Origin: Halegenticoccus soli
GTDB taxonomy: Archaea > Halobacteriota > Halobacteria > Halobacteriales > Haloferacaceae
NCBI RefSeq assembly: GCF_002844195.1
Contig: NZ_PEND01000007.1
Coordinates: 62,001 to 126,000 of the forward strand
DNA: 64,000 nt
Direction: 5' to 3'
In this document: piece after piece, positions 25,475-33,497 of the stretch
How positions within the stretch are numbered: position 1 is the first letter of the stretch
How the letters are laid out: every line of letters begins with the position of its first letter
Translations under genes and position numbers: made by a program
The notes under the pieces: model-generated
The model's input: the letters and a program-made list of their open reading frames with translations, nothing else
Databases searched by the model: none
What the model was told of the DNA's origin: nothing

Positions 25475-25591
25475 GCGTTGAACGAGATCGACGCGTCGAT
25501 GTCGAAGTACGAGAATTGGTTCGATCAGTTCACACGCCTCGAAGGACGGTACGACCCGACTCGCGGTGAGATGAGCGTCGAGACGCATTGA
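25475..25591 (+). pseudogene. Possible remnant of a lost gene
   Basis: A short frame reads ALNEIDASMSKYENWFDQFT and ends GEMSVETH at a TGA at 25589-25591. It is acidic and uses less extreme codons, so it looks like a true C-terminus, not a shadow. Upstream of 25475 the same frame turns into Arg/Pro-rich nonsense. The ATG at 25499 would give only 30 residues. I do not know the parent family. The rest of 25353-25596 is empty. Confidence 0.3.
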
Positions 25592-25596
25592 CGTGC

Positions 25597-25947
25597 TCAG
25601 GGTGCCTTGACGTACCCGAACCCCTCGCTCTGAAGGCGGGCGAGTTCCCCGACTCCCGAAGGGACCGCCTCGACGCCCTCCAGCAGGTCTTCCGCGGTCT
25701 TTCCCGCCCCGCGCAGGGCGTTCGAGCAGGCGCGGAAGGCGATCCCGCGCTCCGCGAGCGCGGCGACCATCTCCGGGTCGGCCGCCGCTCCCTCGACGAA
25801 CATCCGGACGCCCCCGCCGTTGGCGACGACGACGATCTCGTCGCCCGGGGCCGAGACGGCGTCGTCGGCCCAGAGGTTCGCGGCGTTCGCCAGCGCGTGG
25901 CGCTGATCGCCGGGATCCGGACTCGACACGTGAAACACGGTCTTCAT
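25597..25947 (-). CDS. DsrE-family protein
   Basis: The 116-residue protein has the DsrE/F fold pattern: VFHVSSPDPGDQRHALANAA, then EIVVVANGGGVRMFVEG and a Cys in IAFRACSNALRGAGKTAEDL, the place where sulfur-relay members carry a reactive cysteine. The family shuttles sulfur or acts as peroxiredoxin-like adaptors. No sulfur-metabolism genes lie nearby, so the role is open. Confidence 0.87.
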   Translation of the reverse strand: MKTVFHVSSPDPGDQRHALANAANLWADDAVSAPGDEIVVVANGGGVRMFVEGAAADPEMVAALAERGIAFRACSNALRGAGKTAEDLLEGVEAVPSGVGELARLQSEGFGYVKAP

Positions 25948-26037
25948 GGGAGAGAGGAGGCGAACGCGGGGCTAAACGGTTGCGTCGACGTATCAGCGGG
26001 CGGGAAAGCTAAGTAGCGGGGCGGCCACACGGTCGGT

Positions 26038-26406
26038 ATGACCGAGGAGTTCGACTGCACGACGCACATCGAGGAGGGGCGCACCGAGATCACCGTCTCG
26101 GGGTCCCGCGAGGTCGCCGTCGTCGTCCGCTCGGCGTCGGGCGAGCGCATCTACCTGCCGCCGGAGGGGTTCGACCGCGATCGCGACGCCGACAGCCCGT
26201 ATCAGTCCGCCCGCGACGACAGCCCCTACCAGTCGGTGAAGAGCGACAGTCCGTACCAGTCGGTCAGCGACGACAGCCCGTACCAATCCGTCCGCGACGA
26301 CAGCCCCTACCAGTCGCTCACCCGGAGTCCCGGCGTCACGATGACCGAAAACGGGTTCCGGATCGTCCACCCGGAGGCGGTCGACGAGTTCCAGGTGTTC
26401 AGGTAG
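26038..26406 (+). CDS. Small protein with five DSPYQS repeats
   Basis: The 122-residue protein has a beta-like N-terminal domain (TTHIEEGRTEITVSGSREVA, then RIYLPPEG), followed by five 9-residue repeats of the form DSPYQSxxD (residues 52-96), and a conserved C-terminal strand ENGFRIVHPEAVDEFQVFR. The repeats are rich in Pro, Tyr, Gln and Ser, resembling a flexible sticky or binding tail. No function is known to me. It converges on a GT4 glycosyltransferase gene 57 bp downstream, which may be coincidence. Confidence 0.78.
   Translation: MTEEFDCTTHIEEGRTEITVSGSREVAVVVRSASGERIYLPPEGFDRDRDADSPYQSARDDSPYQSVKSDSPYQSVSDDSPYQSVRDDSPYQSLTRSPGVTMTENGFRIVHPEAVDEFQVFR
26191..26325 (+). repeat. Five tandem 27-bp units inside the DSPYQS gene
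   Basis: The units begin at 26191, 26218, 26245, 26272 and 26299. Each starts GACAG(C/T)CC and encodes DSPYQS plus three variable residues. Third-position differences between units (TAT/TAC, CAG/CAA, TCC/TCG) show that the peptide, not the DNA, has been kept. Confidence 0.9.
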
Positions 26407-26463
26407 CGAAAAGCAGGACGCGGCGACGATCGGGAGGGCGTTCGAGAACCCCGCCCCGGGGCG

Positions 26464-27516
26464 TCACGCCCGGTTTGCGACGTCCTCGTACACGTCTATC
26501 GTCTCCTCGACCACCTCGTCCCACGTCCGCGGTTCGTACTCCGGCGGGCCGTCGCGGGCGAGCGCCGTCCGGATGCCGTCGGCGATCGAGTCCGAATCCG
26601 GTTCGACCTCGACGAGACAGCCCTCCGGGAGGCACTCGGCCACGCCGCACTCCGTCGCGACGACGTGGGTGCCGGCAGCCAGGGCCTCGGTGATGGTGAT
26701 GCCGAAGGGCTCCGAGAGCGACGGCGAGACGAACACGTCGGCCGAGGCGTAGTAGTCGCCGAGTTCCTCCTCGGGGATGTAGCCGACGAACTCCACGCAG
26801 TCTTCGATCCCGAGCAGTTCGACGAACTTCTCCAGCTGCGCCGTCAGGTGCCCCTTGCCGCCGACGACGAGCGTCACGTCCGGGTCGCGGAGCTTCTTCA
26901 TCGCGTACAGGAGGTGCGTGATCCCCTTCTGGTCCGTGTGACGGCCGACGAAAAAGAGCATGCTCCCGTCGATGCCGAGGTCCGCCTTCACGTCCCGTCC
27001 CTCGATGATCGGCGTCGAGAAGCCGTTGTGGACGACGTGCGCCTCCCCGCCGTACTGCTCGCGGAGGTTCCCCGCGAGGAGGTGGCTCACGGCGACGAGG
27101 TAGTCCGAGCGCTCGACCACGCGGCGCTCGGTTTCGCGCTCGCGCCGCGGCGGCGAGACGTTCCGGTCCGAGCTGAGCGAGTGAAACGAGGTGATCCACC
27201 GCACGTCGGCGTTCGACTTCGCGCGCGAACCCGGGCCGTAGCCGAACCAGTCGTGGGTGTGGACGACGTCGAATTCGCCGGCCCGCTCCGCGAACCGCTT
27301 GCTGATGCGGCCGATCCGCGTGATGATGTCCCCGTCGCCGGTGGGCACGCCCTCGATCCCCTCGCGCCCCTCCGGCGCGTACTCGGCGGGCAGCATCAGC
27401 TCGACCTCGACGCCCGCCTCGCGCAGCCCGTCGAACAGCTCGCCGACGTGCGTGTCCAGTCCGCCGGTGACGTTCGGCGGAAATCCCCACCCCAGCATCA
27501 GCACTCTCGGTGGCAT
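26464..27516 (-). CDS. GT4-family glycosyltransferase
   Basis: The 350-residue protein begins RVLMLGWGFPPNVTGGLDTH, the glycine-rich N-terminal Rossmann loop of GT-B enzymes, and has the C-terminal EPFGITITEALAAGTHVVAT motif with the two Glu residues of GT4 transferases. The stretch SMLFFVGRHTDQKGITHLLY marks the donor domain. It probably transfers a sugar from a nucleotide donor to a glycan, glycolipid or storage acceptor. ATG 27516 is preferred over an upstream ATG at 27591 because homology starts there. Confidence 0.9.
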   Translation of the reverse strand: MPPRVLMLGWGFPPNVTGGLDTHVGELFDGLREAGVEVELMLPAEYAPEGREGIEGVPTGDGDIITRIGRISKRFAERAGEFDVVHTHDWFGYGPGSRAKSNADVRWITSFHSLSSDRNVSPPRRERETERRVVERSDYLVAVSHLLAGNLREQYGGEAHVVHNGFSTPIIEGRDVKADLGIDGSMLFFVGRHTDQKGITHLLYAMKKLRDPDVTLVVGGKGHLTAQLEKFVELLGIEDCVEFVGYIPEEELGDYYASADVFVSPSLSEPFGITITEALAAGTHVVATECGVAECLPEGCLVEVEPDSDSIADGIRTALARDGPPEYEPRTWDEVVEETIDVYEDVANRA

Positions 27517-27623
27517 ACCAGTTGAATTTCTCCAGACCCTACTTATGACTTGTCGCTGGCACAACGTCGGGTGCCTGGCACCGAAAGCCACATCTCCCGC
27601 CCGCCCGACGCGGCGGATAGGCC

Positions 27624-28283
27624 ATGCACGTCCTCGTCAACGCCGCGGTGAGCGTCGACGGGAAGCTCTCGTCCCGTCTGCGCGAGCAGGTGCGGATCAG
27701 CGGGCCCGACGACTTCGACCGCGTCGACCGGATCCGCGCGGCGGCCGACGCGGTGATGGTCGGCGTGGGGACAGTCCTCGCCGACGATCCCCACCTCACG
27801 ATAGACCTGGAAGACCGGCGCGTTCAGCGCCTCCGGAGCGGCCGGCCGGCGAACCCCGCCCGCGTCGTCGCCGACTCCCGCGCGCGGACGCCGCCGGACG
27901 CGCGGATCCTGGACGACGAGGCGACGACGCACGTCCTCGTCTCGGAGGCCGCCCCCGACGCCCGCCTGACGCCGCTCCGCGAGGCGGGCGCGGAGCTCGT
28001 CGTCGCGGGCGAGGAGCGGGTCGACCTTCCGGCGGCGCTGTCGGCGCTCGAAGACGCCGGAATCGACCGCCTGATGGTCGAAGGCGGCGGCGAACTGATC
28101 TTCTCGCTGTTCGAGGCGGGGCTCGTCGACGAACTCTCGGTCTACGTCGGCTCGATGCTCGTGGGCGGCCGCGACGCGCCGACCCTCGCCGACGGCGAGG
28201 GGTTCGTCGAGGGGTTCCCGCGGCTCTCGCTCGAATCGGCCGAGCGGATCGACGACGGGATCCTGCTCAGGTACGCGGTCTGA
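27624..28283 (+). CDS. arfC: 2,5-diamino-6-ribosylamino-pyrimidinone phosphate reductase
   Basis: The 219-residue enzyme belongs to the RibD C-terminal reductase family. In archaea it reduces the ribosyl side chain with NADPH during riboflavin (and F420) synthesis. Landmarks are VNAAVSVDGKLSSRLREQ, the MVGVGTVLADDPHLT segment binding NADPH and EGGGELIFSLFEAGLVDELS. Length fits the stand-alone archaeal enzyme without a deaminase domain. No other riboflavin gene is nearby. Confidence 0.9.
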   Translation: MHVLVNAAVSVDGKLSSRLREQVRISGPDDFDRVDRIRAAADAVMVGVGTVLADDPHLTIDLEDRRVQRLRSGRPANPARVVADSRARTPPDARILDDEATTHVLVSEAAPDARLTPLREAGAELVVAGEERVDLPAALSALEDAGIDRLMVEGGGELIFSLFEAGLVDELSVYVGSMLVGGRDAPTLADGEGFVEGFPRLSLESAERIDDGILLRYAV

Positions 28284-28417
28284 GCCGGGTGCGTCCGGCC
28301 TCGGCCGGGTGCGCTCCCGGCGGAATCCGCCGTCGAACGCGAGGCGGTTCTCGCCGAGGGCGGCGCCGGATCGAGGCGGCGTCGACGCGGTCGTGCGCTC
28401 GGCGGGCATAGCTGATC

Positions 28418-28449
28418 AATAGTTAAGCCGCTCCCACCACTACGGTGGT
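28418..28449 (+). promoter_or_regulatory. Promoter and short inverted repeat before thioredoxin
   Basis: CAATAGTTAA (28417-28426) is a TATA-like element about 26 nt before the ATG at 28452. CCACC (28434-28438) and GGTGG (28444-28448) form a perfect inverted repeat with a 5-bp spacer between it and the start codon. The repeat may be an operator or a small hairpin. Confidence 0.45.
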
Positions 28450-28451
28450 CC

Positions 28452-28793
28452 ATGAGCACGCCCGAAGCGAAGACCGGCGAGCCGATTCACGTCGAGAGCG
28501 AAGACCACCTGGCGGACCTCGTCGCCGAACACGACGTGGTTCTCGTCGACTACCACGCTGACTGGTGTGGGCCGTGCAAGATGCTCGAACCGACCGTGGA
28601 GGAACTCGCCGCCGAGACCGACGCGGTCGTCCTGAAGGTCGACATCGACGAACTGCAGGATCTGGCCCGCAGCGAGGGCGTCCGCAGCGTCCCGACGCTG
28701 CAGTTCTACGAGGGCGGCGAGCGCGCCGAGCGCGTCATCGGCGTCCAGGACAAGGCCGACCTCGCCGCGATCGTCGAACGGCTCTCCTCCTGA
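28452..28793 (+). CDS. Thioredoxin
   Basis: The 113-residue protein is a single thioredoxin fold with the active site DYHADWCGPCKMLEPTVEEL (WCGPCK) and the cis-proline loop VRSVPTLQFYEGG. A 15-residue polar N-terminal extension precedes the fold. It reduces protein disulfides in the cytosol. No reductase gene is adjacent. Confidence 0.94.
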   Translation: MSTPEAKTGEPIHVESEDHLADLVAEHDVVLVDYHADWCGPCKMLEPTVEELAAETDAVVLKVDIDELQDLARSEGVRSVPTLQFYEGGERAERVIGVQDKADLAAIVERLSS

Positions 28794-28833
28794 ACTCTCG
28801 GTCGCGTCCCGCCCGAAACCGTAGTCGAGCTCG

Positions 28834-29628
28834 TCACTCCGTCGCCGTTCCGAACGCCTCGACGAGCGCGTCGTGCGCCTCGCCGTTCGACGCGACGAGG
28901 CCCGTCGAGTCGTGCCGCCACGGCTCGCCGCGGGCGTCGGTGACCGTCCCCCCGGCCCGGCGGACGAGGTGGACGCCCGCGACGGTGTCCCAGGGGTCCA
29001 GTCGGACGGTCGACACCGCGGCGTCGAGTTCGCCGGCGGCGACCATCGAGAGCGCCGCCTGTCCGCTCCCGACGTGCCGGAGGTCGCCGAACTCGTCGAT
29101 GGTCGTCTCGACCGTCCGGGAGAGCTCACCCCGCGAGTGAGCGTCCAGCCCGAAGATCGCGTTCACGGTGAACTCCGCCGGCTCCGCCCGGTCGCTCACC
29201 GAGACCGCCTCGCCGTTTCGGGTCGTTCCGCCGTCGTCGGCCGCGTAGGTGTCCCCGAGAGCCGGGAGGTGATTCACCGCGGCGACCGGCTCCCCGTCGC
29301 GGACGGCGGCGACGCTGGTCGCCCACCGGCGGTTGCCCGCGACGAAGTTGTTCGTCCCGTCGATCGGGTCGACGATCCACGCCGGGCCCTCGGGCGGGAC
29401 GCGCTTTTCGGCGTCGTCCTCCTCGCCGACGACCGGGTCGTCCGGGTACGACTCGCCGACGCGCTCTACGACCCGCCGCTGCGCCGCGCGGTCGGCCGCC
29501 GTGACGGGGTCGAGCGGTCCCGCCTTCGTTTCGACGGGGACGTCCGTCCGGAAGGAGTCGAGGGCGGTCGCCCCGCCGTCGCGCGCCGCGTCGAGAAGAA
29601 CCGACAGCCTGCTGTCGGAATCGTCCAT
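28834..29628 (-). CDS. Inositol-monophosphatase-family phosphatase
   Basis: The 264-residue protein has the Mg2+-dependent lithium-sensitive phosphatase motifs: VVGEEDDAEK, IVDPIDGTNNFVAGNRRW and, near the end, LDPWDTVAGVHLVRRAGG. In archaea such enzymes act on inositol 1-phosphate or fructose 1,6-bisphosphate. The sequence alone does not separate these. The ATG at 29628 is supported by the family-like start SDSRLSVLLDAARDGG. Confidence 0.9.
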   Translation of the reverse strand: MDDSDSRLSVLLDAARDGGATALDSFRTDVPVETKAGPLDPVTAADRAAQRRVVERVGESYPDDPVVGEEDDAEKRVPPEGPAWIVDPIDGTNNFVAGNRRWATSVAAVRDGEPVAAVNHLPALGDTYAADDGGTTRNGEAVSVSDRAEPAEFTVNAIFGLDAHSRGELSRTVETTIDEFGDLRHVGSGQAALSMVAAGELDAAVSTVRLDPWDTVAGVHLVRRAGGTVTDARGEPWRHDSTGLVASNGEAHDALVEAFGTATE

Positions 29629-29657
29629 GCCCCTTCACTCGGAGGGCCGCCACCAAA

Positions 29658-29863
29658 GCTTTCCGCCTGTTCGATCCGGGCGAACGCGACTCGGTGCTCC
29701 CGCTCGGCCGCGTGCTCGTCCGCCAGCCGCTCGGCGGCCGTTCGCGTCCCGACCAGCGACTCGGTCCGACAGTCACGACACACCACGTGGAAGACGCCCT
29801 CGTCGGTACTCGTGTCTCCTTCGTCTGCGCTCGTCTCTCGGCGGCTACGAACCGCCCGCTCAT
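29658..29863 (-). pseudogene. Possible broken small zinc-finger gene
   Basis: A frame encoding EGVFHVVCRDCRTESLVGTR, then AAERLADEHAAEREHRVAFA, looks like a haloarchaeal mini zinc-finger protein (CxxC plus His). That frame has no ATG upstream and no stop before it runs into the next gene. An ATG exists at 29863 in a second frame and a TGA at 29637 in a third, so two small frame changes would restore a normal gene ending just before the phosphatase start. It may be decay or sequence errors. The rest of 29629-29972 shows nothing. Confidence 0.4.
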
Positions 29864-29972
29864 AGTTACGAACCCGCTACAACGGATCTTAACGGGGTCA
29901 AAACCGGATTTCCGGTTCGCCGCGGGGCGTGCGCCGCCCGAACGCTCTCGCCGCCGGTCGAAAAACCGGCTC

Positions 29973-30278
29973 TCAGAACGGCACGTCGGAGAAGTCGTCG
30001 GACCCGTACCCGTAACCGTAGTCGTCCCCGCCCGTCGAGGCGTGGACGATCTCGATCTCGTCGAACTCCGCGACCATCCGCGCCTTGAGCGCCTGGATGG
30101 TCATGGGGGAGATGCCGCAGCCGCTGCAGGCGCCCGCGAGCGAGATCCACACCTCGCCCGTCTCCTCGTCTATGGCGTCGATGCCGGCGGTGCCGCCGTG
30201 CATCTGGATCTGCGGGAAGTTGCGCATCATGAACAGTTCGATGCGCTCCTCCAGGCTCTTTTCGGCGGTCGCGCTCAT
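29973..30278 (-). CDS. NifU-domain iron-sulfur protein
   Basis: The 101-residue protein is a single NifU C-terminal domain. The cluster-binding motif is [20 protein letters not shown] (CxxC), preceded by [20 protein letters not shown]. Such proteins carry or deliver Fe-S clusters. The Gly/Tyr/Asp-rich C-terminus [17 protein letters not shown] is common in haloarchaeal members. The gene is divergent from the SBDS gene. Confidence 0.9.
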   Translation of the reverse strand: MSATAEKSLEERIELFMMRNFPQIQMHGGTAGIDAIDEETGEVWISLAGACSGCGISPMTIQALKARMVAEFDEIEIVHASTGGDDYGYGYGSDDFSDVPF

Positions 30279-30391
30279 AGTCGTCCGGTGGCGGTCGACG
30301 GATATAGCGTTTCGCTATCGCGCGTCGGACGCGCGGCCTGCGCGCCGAACCGCGACGACGGCGACCCGGTCCTGTCAGGATCGGGGAGGGC

Positions 30392-30415
30392 TTTTAACGT
30401 CAGGGGTGTTACCCC
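30392..30415 (+). promoter_or_regulatory. SBDS promoter with GGGGT-ACCCC hairpin
   Basis: TTTTAA at 30392-30397 lies 23 nt before the ATG at 30421, a good TATA position. GGGGT (30403-30407) and ACCCC (30411-30415) form a perfect 5-bp inverted repeat with a 3-base spacer covering the expected start of the message. Confidence 0.55.
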
Positions 30416-30420
30416 GTCGT

Positions 30421-31146
30421 ATGATTTCGCTCGACGAGGCCGTGACGGCCCGGCTCGAATCCCACGGCGCGCGGTTCGAGGTGCTCATCGACCCCGACGC
30501 GGCGCTCGCCATCAAGCGCGACGAGTTCGACGGCGACCTGACGGACGTGATCGCCGCCGAGGACGTGTTCGAGGACGCCTCGCGCGGCGACCGCCCCGCC
30601 GAGGACGACCTGGAGAACGTTTTCGGCACGACCGACCCCCTGGAGATCATCCCGGAGGTCGTAACGCGGGGGGAGATCCAGATCACGGCCGAGCAGCGCC
30701 GCGAGATGCAGGAGCAAAAGCGCAGGCAGCTCATCGACCGGATCGCCCGCAACGCGGTCAACCCGCAGATGGACGACGCGCCGCACCCGCCCGAGCGCAT
30801 CGAGCGCGCGCTGGAGGAGGCCGGCTTCCGCGTCGATCCGATGCAGCCGGTGGAGACGCAGGTCGACGACGCCCTCGACGCCCTCCGCCCCGTCATCCCG
30901 ATCCGGTTTTCGGAGGTGACAATCGCGGTCCAACTGCCGGCCGAATACGCCGGCAGCGCCCAGGCGCGCGTCCGCCAGTTCGGCGACCTCGAACGCGAGG
31001 AGTGGCAGAACGACGGCTCCTGGGTCGGCGTCGTGACGTTCCCGGCCGGGATGCAGAACGACTTCTACGACCTGGTGAACGAACTCACGAGTGGCGAGGC
31101 CGAGACGCGGGTGATCAAGGACAAAGACGAGTTACGGAGGCGGTAG
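30421..31146 (+). CDS. Ribosome assembly factor SBDS
   Basis: The 241-residue protein is the archaeal SBDS orthologue, which helps free the large ribosomal subunit from eIF6-like factor. The N-terminal FYSH domain holds [20 protein letters not shown] and a run ending DVFGTTD-like ([15 protein letters not shown]). The middle domain has [20 protein letters not shown], and the C-terminal ferredoxin-like domain is complete. The length is normal. The operon that often contains SBDS with proteasome or exosome genes is not visible downstream. Confidence 0.95.
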   Translation: MISLDEAVTARLESHGARFEVLIDPDAALAIKRDEFDGDLTDVIAAEDVFEDASRGDRPAEDDLENVFGTTDPLEIIPEVVTRGEIQITAEQRREMQEQKRRQLIDRIARNAVNPQMDDAPHPPERIERALEEAGFRVDPMQPVETQVDDALDALRPVIPIRFSEVTIAVQLPAEYAGSAQARVRQFGDLEREEWQNDGSWVGVVTFPAGMQNDFYDLVNELTSGEAETRVIKDKDELRRR

Positions 31147-31191
31147 GCGGGACGGAGGAGATCCGAGCACGGCGGGGCGAGAGCGCTCTGC

Positions 31192-31533
31192 TCACCCCTT
31201 TCTGAATCCGAGCAGGAAGCCCGCGGTGAACCCGCCGGAGATGGAGAGCGTCGAGAGGATCGTCATCGCCCAGTCCGGCGGCGCGCCGTCGGCGGCGTTT
31301 CGCCCGGTCTTCGCCACCCCGGCGGTGAGTCGCTCCCAGTCGACGCTGAGTACGCCGCGCGCCTCGAGGAACTTGAACAGGGCGAGTTCGAGGCCGACGA
31401 GGACCGCGAGCACCTTCGCGACTTTCTTCGCGGCGAAGCCGACGACAGCGCCGATCAGCGCGCCCGATCCGGCCTCGATGCCGAGCTGACGCAGATCGAC
31501 CGTCGCGAACGCCGGGACGATCGTATCGAACAT
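31192..31533 (-). CDS. FUN14-family membrane protein
   Basis: The 113-residue protein has the FUN14 pattern: a Gly-rich first membrane helix (GSGALIGAVVGFAAKKVAKV), a second (LAVLVGLELALFKFLEARGV) and a last Gly-rich helix (LSISGGFTAGFLLGFRKG). In eukaryotes FUN14 proteins act in mitochondrial autophagy; the archaeal role is unknown. It converges on the SBDS gene. Confidence 0.88.
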   Translation of the reverse strand: MFDTIVPAFATVDLRQLGIEAGSGALIGAVVGFAAKKVAKVLAVLVGLELALFKFLEARGVLSVDWERLTAGVAKTGRNAADGAPPDWAMTILSTLSISGGFTAGFLLGFRKG

Positions 31534-31881
31534 ACGATGACTGAGATACCAGATATTATGAATTTTTAGTTCGCTGTCATTTGTGTCGGCGGAAACGCCA
31601 CAAATACGGTTTTAAAGGATCAGAAAACCCCTTCCGATCCGGCCGTCGTGGTCGAATCCCCCACACTTATCAAAATTAGATACTAACGGTGACGGAACCG
31701 ACCGCCCAGCCAGGAACGTTCAAGAGTGCGCGCGTCTTACGTCCGCCCATGCGGTTCGAGGTGCAACGAGAGGTGAAGAACCCCCGCCCCTGAGGGGACG
31801 CGACGGCGATCCGCCCCGGACGTCGCGGAGGTCGTCGGAGTCGACATCAGCGGCCGACACGAGGAGGACGGCGGGTACCTG
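31534..31881. other. Intergenic region with a 14-codon frame and a lost N-terminus
   Basis: The left part is AT-rich, with TTTTAAAGG near 31611. A small frame with ATG at 31749 encodes 14 residues ending KNPRP before TGA at 31791-31793; whether it is translated is unclear. From 31822 the frame of the downstream DUF2209 gene is open and reads like its missing N-terminus (VAEVVGVDISGRHEEDGGYL) but has no start codon. Confidence 0.5.
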
Positions 31882-32196
31882 ATGGTCGCGGCCGCGGTCC
31901 ACGCCGCCGTCGACTCGGCGCGCATCCGCAGCGTCGAGGGGATGGGATTCGCCGTGAGCCGATCCCGGCCGACGCTCGACGCGACCCTCTCCGTCGTCGC
32001 GGAGGCCGTCGGCGAACTTCCGGCACTCCCCGCCGGGCCCGTCGTGGCCGAGCGGGGGGAGTTTTACGAACGACCAGCATCGACAGTGTCACTCGAATTT
32101 CAACCCGACTTCAAGTACATAGAGAGCATAGCCGAGCGCGAAACAGTGCGGATCGCACACCACGCCGCGTACGCGGCGCGGGAGCTGGTACGATGA
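31882..32196 (+). CDS. DUF2209-family protein, start codon apparently lost
   Basis: From ATG 31882 the gene gives 104 residues: MVAAAVHAAVDSARIRSVEG, then AVGELPALPAGPVVAERGEF and ESIAERETVRIAHHAAYAAR. This fits the archaeal DUF2209 family, of unknown function, but the family normally begins about 20 residues earlier with a GVDISGRHEEDG-like strand. That strand is present upstream in frame with no ATG, GTG or TTG. A GTC at 31822 sits where a GTG would be expected. The product is therefore truncated or uses an unusual start. The stop overlaps hflX (ATGA at 32193-32196). Confidence 0.7.
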   Translation: MVAAAVHAAVDSARIRSVEGMGFAVSRSRPTLDATLSVVAEAVGELPALPAGPVVAERGEFYERPASTVSLEFQPDFKYIESIAERETVRIAHHAAYAARELVR

Positions 32197-33497
32197 CCGA
32201 AAAGCGGGCCATCGTCGCCAAACGCGCGGATTTCGGGGCCGCAGATCTGAGCGAGATCGCGGACCTCGCGCGTTCCGCCGGGTACGAGGTCGTCGGCGAG
32301 CTCTCGCAGTCGCGCGAGGAGGACGCCGCCTACTACTTCGGCGAGGGAAAGGTCGACGAACTCGCGGCTCTCGTCGCCGAACGCGACGCCGACTGCGTCA
32401 TCGTCGACGGCCGGCTGGGGGCGTATCAGACGTACAACATCGGCCAGAAGCTCCCGGACGGGACCGAAGTCGTCGACCGCTTCACGCTCATCCTCGACAT
32501 CTTCGGCCAGCGCGCGCAGACCCGGAAGGCGCAGCTGCAGGTGGAGCTCGCCGAACTCAGGTACGAGCTCCCGCGCGCAGAGGCGAAGGCGAGCCTCGCC
32601 AAGCGGGACGAGCGCCCCGGCTTCATGGGGCTCGGCGAGTACGACGAGAGCCGCGAACAGGACATCAAGGCCCAGATCGCGAACATCAAGCGGGAGCTGG
32701 ACTCCATCGCCGACAAGGAGGAGACCCGCCGGGAGCAGCGCCGCGAGTCCGGGTTCGATCTCGTGGCGCTCGCGGGCTACACCAACGCCGGCAAGTCGAC
32801 GCTCCTGCGCCGGCTCGCCGCGGATCTCGACGTGGAGCAGAACGAGGATCTCCACCCCGACCTCGACGCGACGGCGGAGTCGGAGGACCGGCTCTTCACG
32901 ACGCTCGGGACGACCACCCGCCGGGCCGACACCGGCAAGCGGAACGTGCTGCTGACGGACACCGTCGGGTTCGTCTCGGACCTGCCGCACTGGCTCGTCG
33001 AGTCGTTCAGGTCCACGCTCGACTCCGTCTACCGGGCCGACCTCGTGCTCCTGGTCGTGGACGCCAGCGAACCCGTCGAGGAGATACGCGAGAAGCTCGT
33101 GACGTGCCACGACACGCTCTACGAGCGCAACGAGGCCCCCATCGTGACGGTGTTCAACAAGATCGACAAGGTGGGCGACGAGGAGCTGGCCGAAAAGGAG
33201 GCCGCGCTCACCGCGCTCGCGCCGAGCCCCGTCGCGGTGTCGGGGCTGACCGGCGAGAACGTCGACGAACTGAGCGCCCGGATCGAGGCGGAGCTGCCGC
33301 CGTGGCGCGAGGAGCGATTGATGCTCCCCATGACCGACGACACGATGCGCGTCGTGTCGTGGATCCACGACCACGGACACGTCGAGCGCGAGGAGTACGA
33401 GAACGACCACGTGCTGCTCGAATTCGAGGCCAAGCCCGACGTCGTCGAGAAGGCCCGGTCGAAGGCGGCCGATCTGGCCCCCGCGGAATCGGCGTAG
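32193..33497 (+). CDS. hflX: GTPase HflX
   Basis: The 434-residue protein has the HflX N-terminal domain (residues 1-190, with YYFGEGKVDELAALVAERDA and a long helical stretch) and a G domain. G1 is VALAGYTNAGKSTLLRRLAA, G3 DTVGFVSDLPHWLVESF and G4 FNKIDKVGD. HflX binds the large ribosomal subunit and can split stalled ribosomes. It is coupled to the DUF2209 gene by a 4-bp overlap. Confidence 0.95.
   Translation: MTEKRAIVAKRADFGAADLSEIADLARSAGYEVVGELSQSREEDAAYYFGEGKVDELAALVAERDADCVIVDGRLGAYQTYNIGQKLPDGTEVVDRFTLILDIFGQRAQTRKAQLQVELAELRYELPRAEAKASLAKRDERPGFMGLGEYDESREQDIKAQIANIKRELDSIADKEETRREQRRESGFDLVALAGYTNAGKSTLLRRLAADLDVEQNEDLHPDLDATAESEDRLFTTLGTTTRRADTGKRNVLLTDTVGFVSDLPHWLVESFRSTLDSVYRADLVLLVVDASEPVEEIREKLVTCHDTLYERNEAPIVTVFNKIDKVGDEELAEKEAALTALAPSPVAVSGLTGENVDELSARIEAELPPWREERLMLPMTDDTMRVVSWIHDHGHVEREEYENDHVLLEFEAKPDVVEKARSKAADLAPAESA

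Noticed and set aside
26191-26325. Tandem 27-bp units considered as a CRISPR-like array
   Set aside because: The units are coding, directly adjacent without spacers and vary at third positions, so they are protein repeats.
31640-31670. GGTCGAATCCCCC-like string resembling a tRNA T-arm
   Set aside because: The arms do not pair correctly and no D-arm, anticodon arm or acceptor stem is found.
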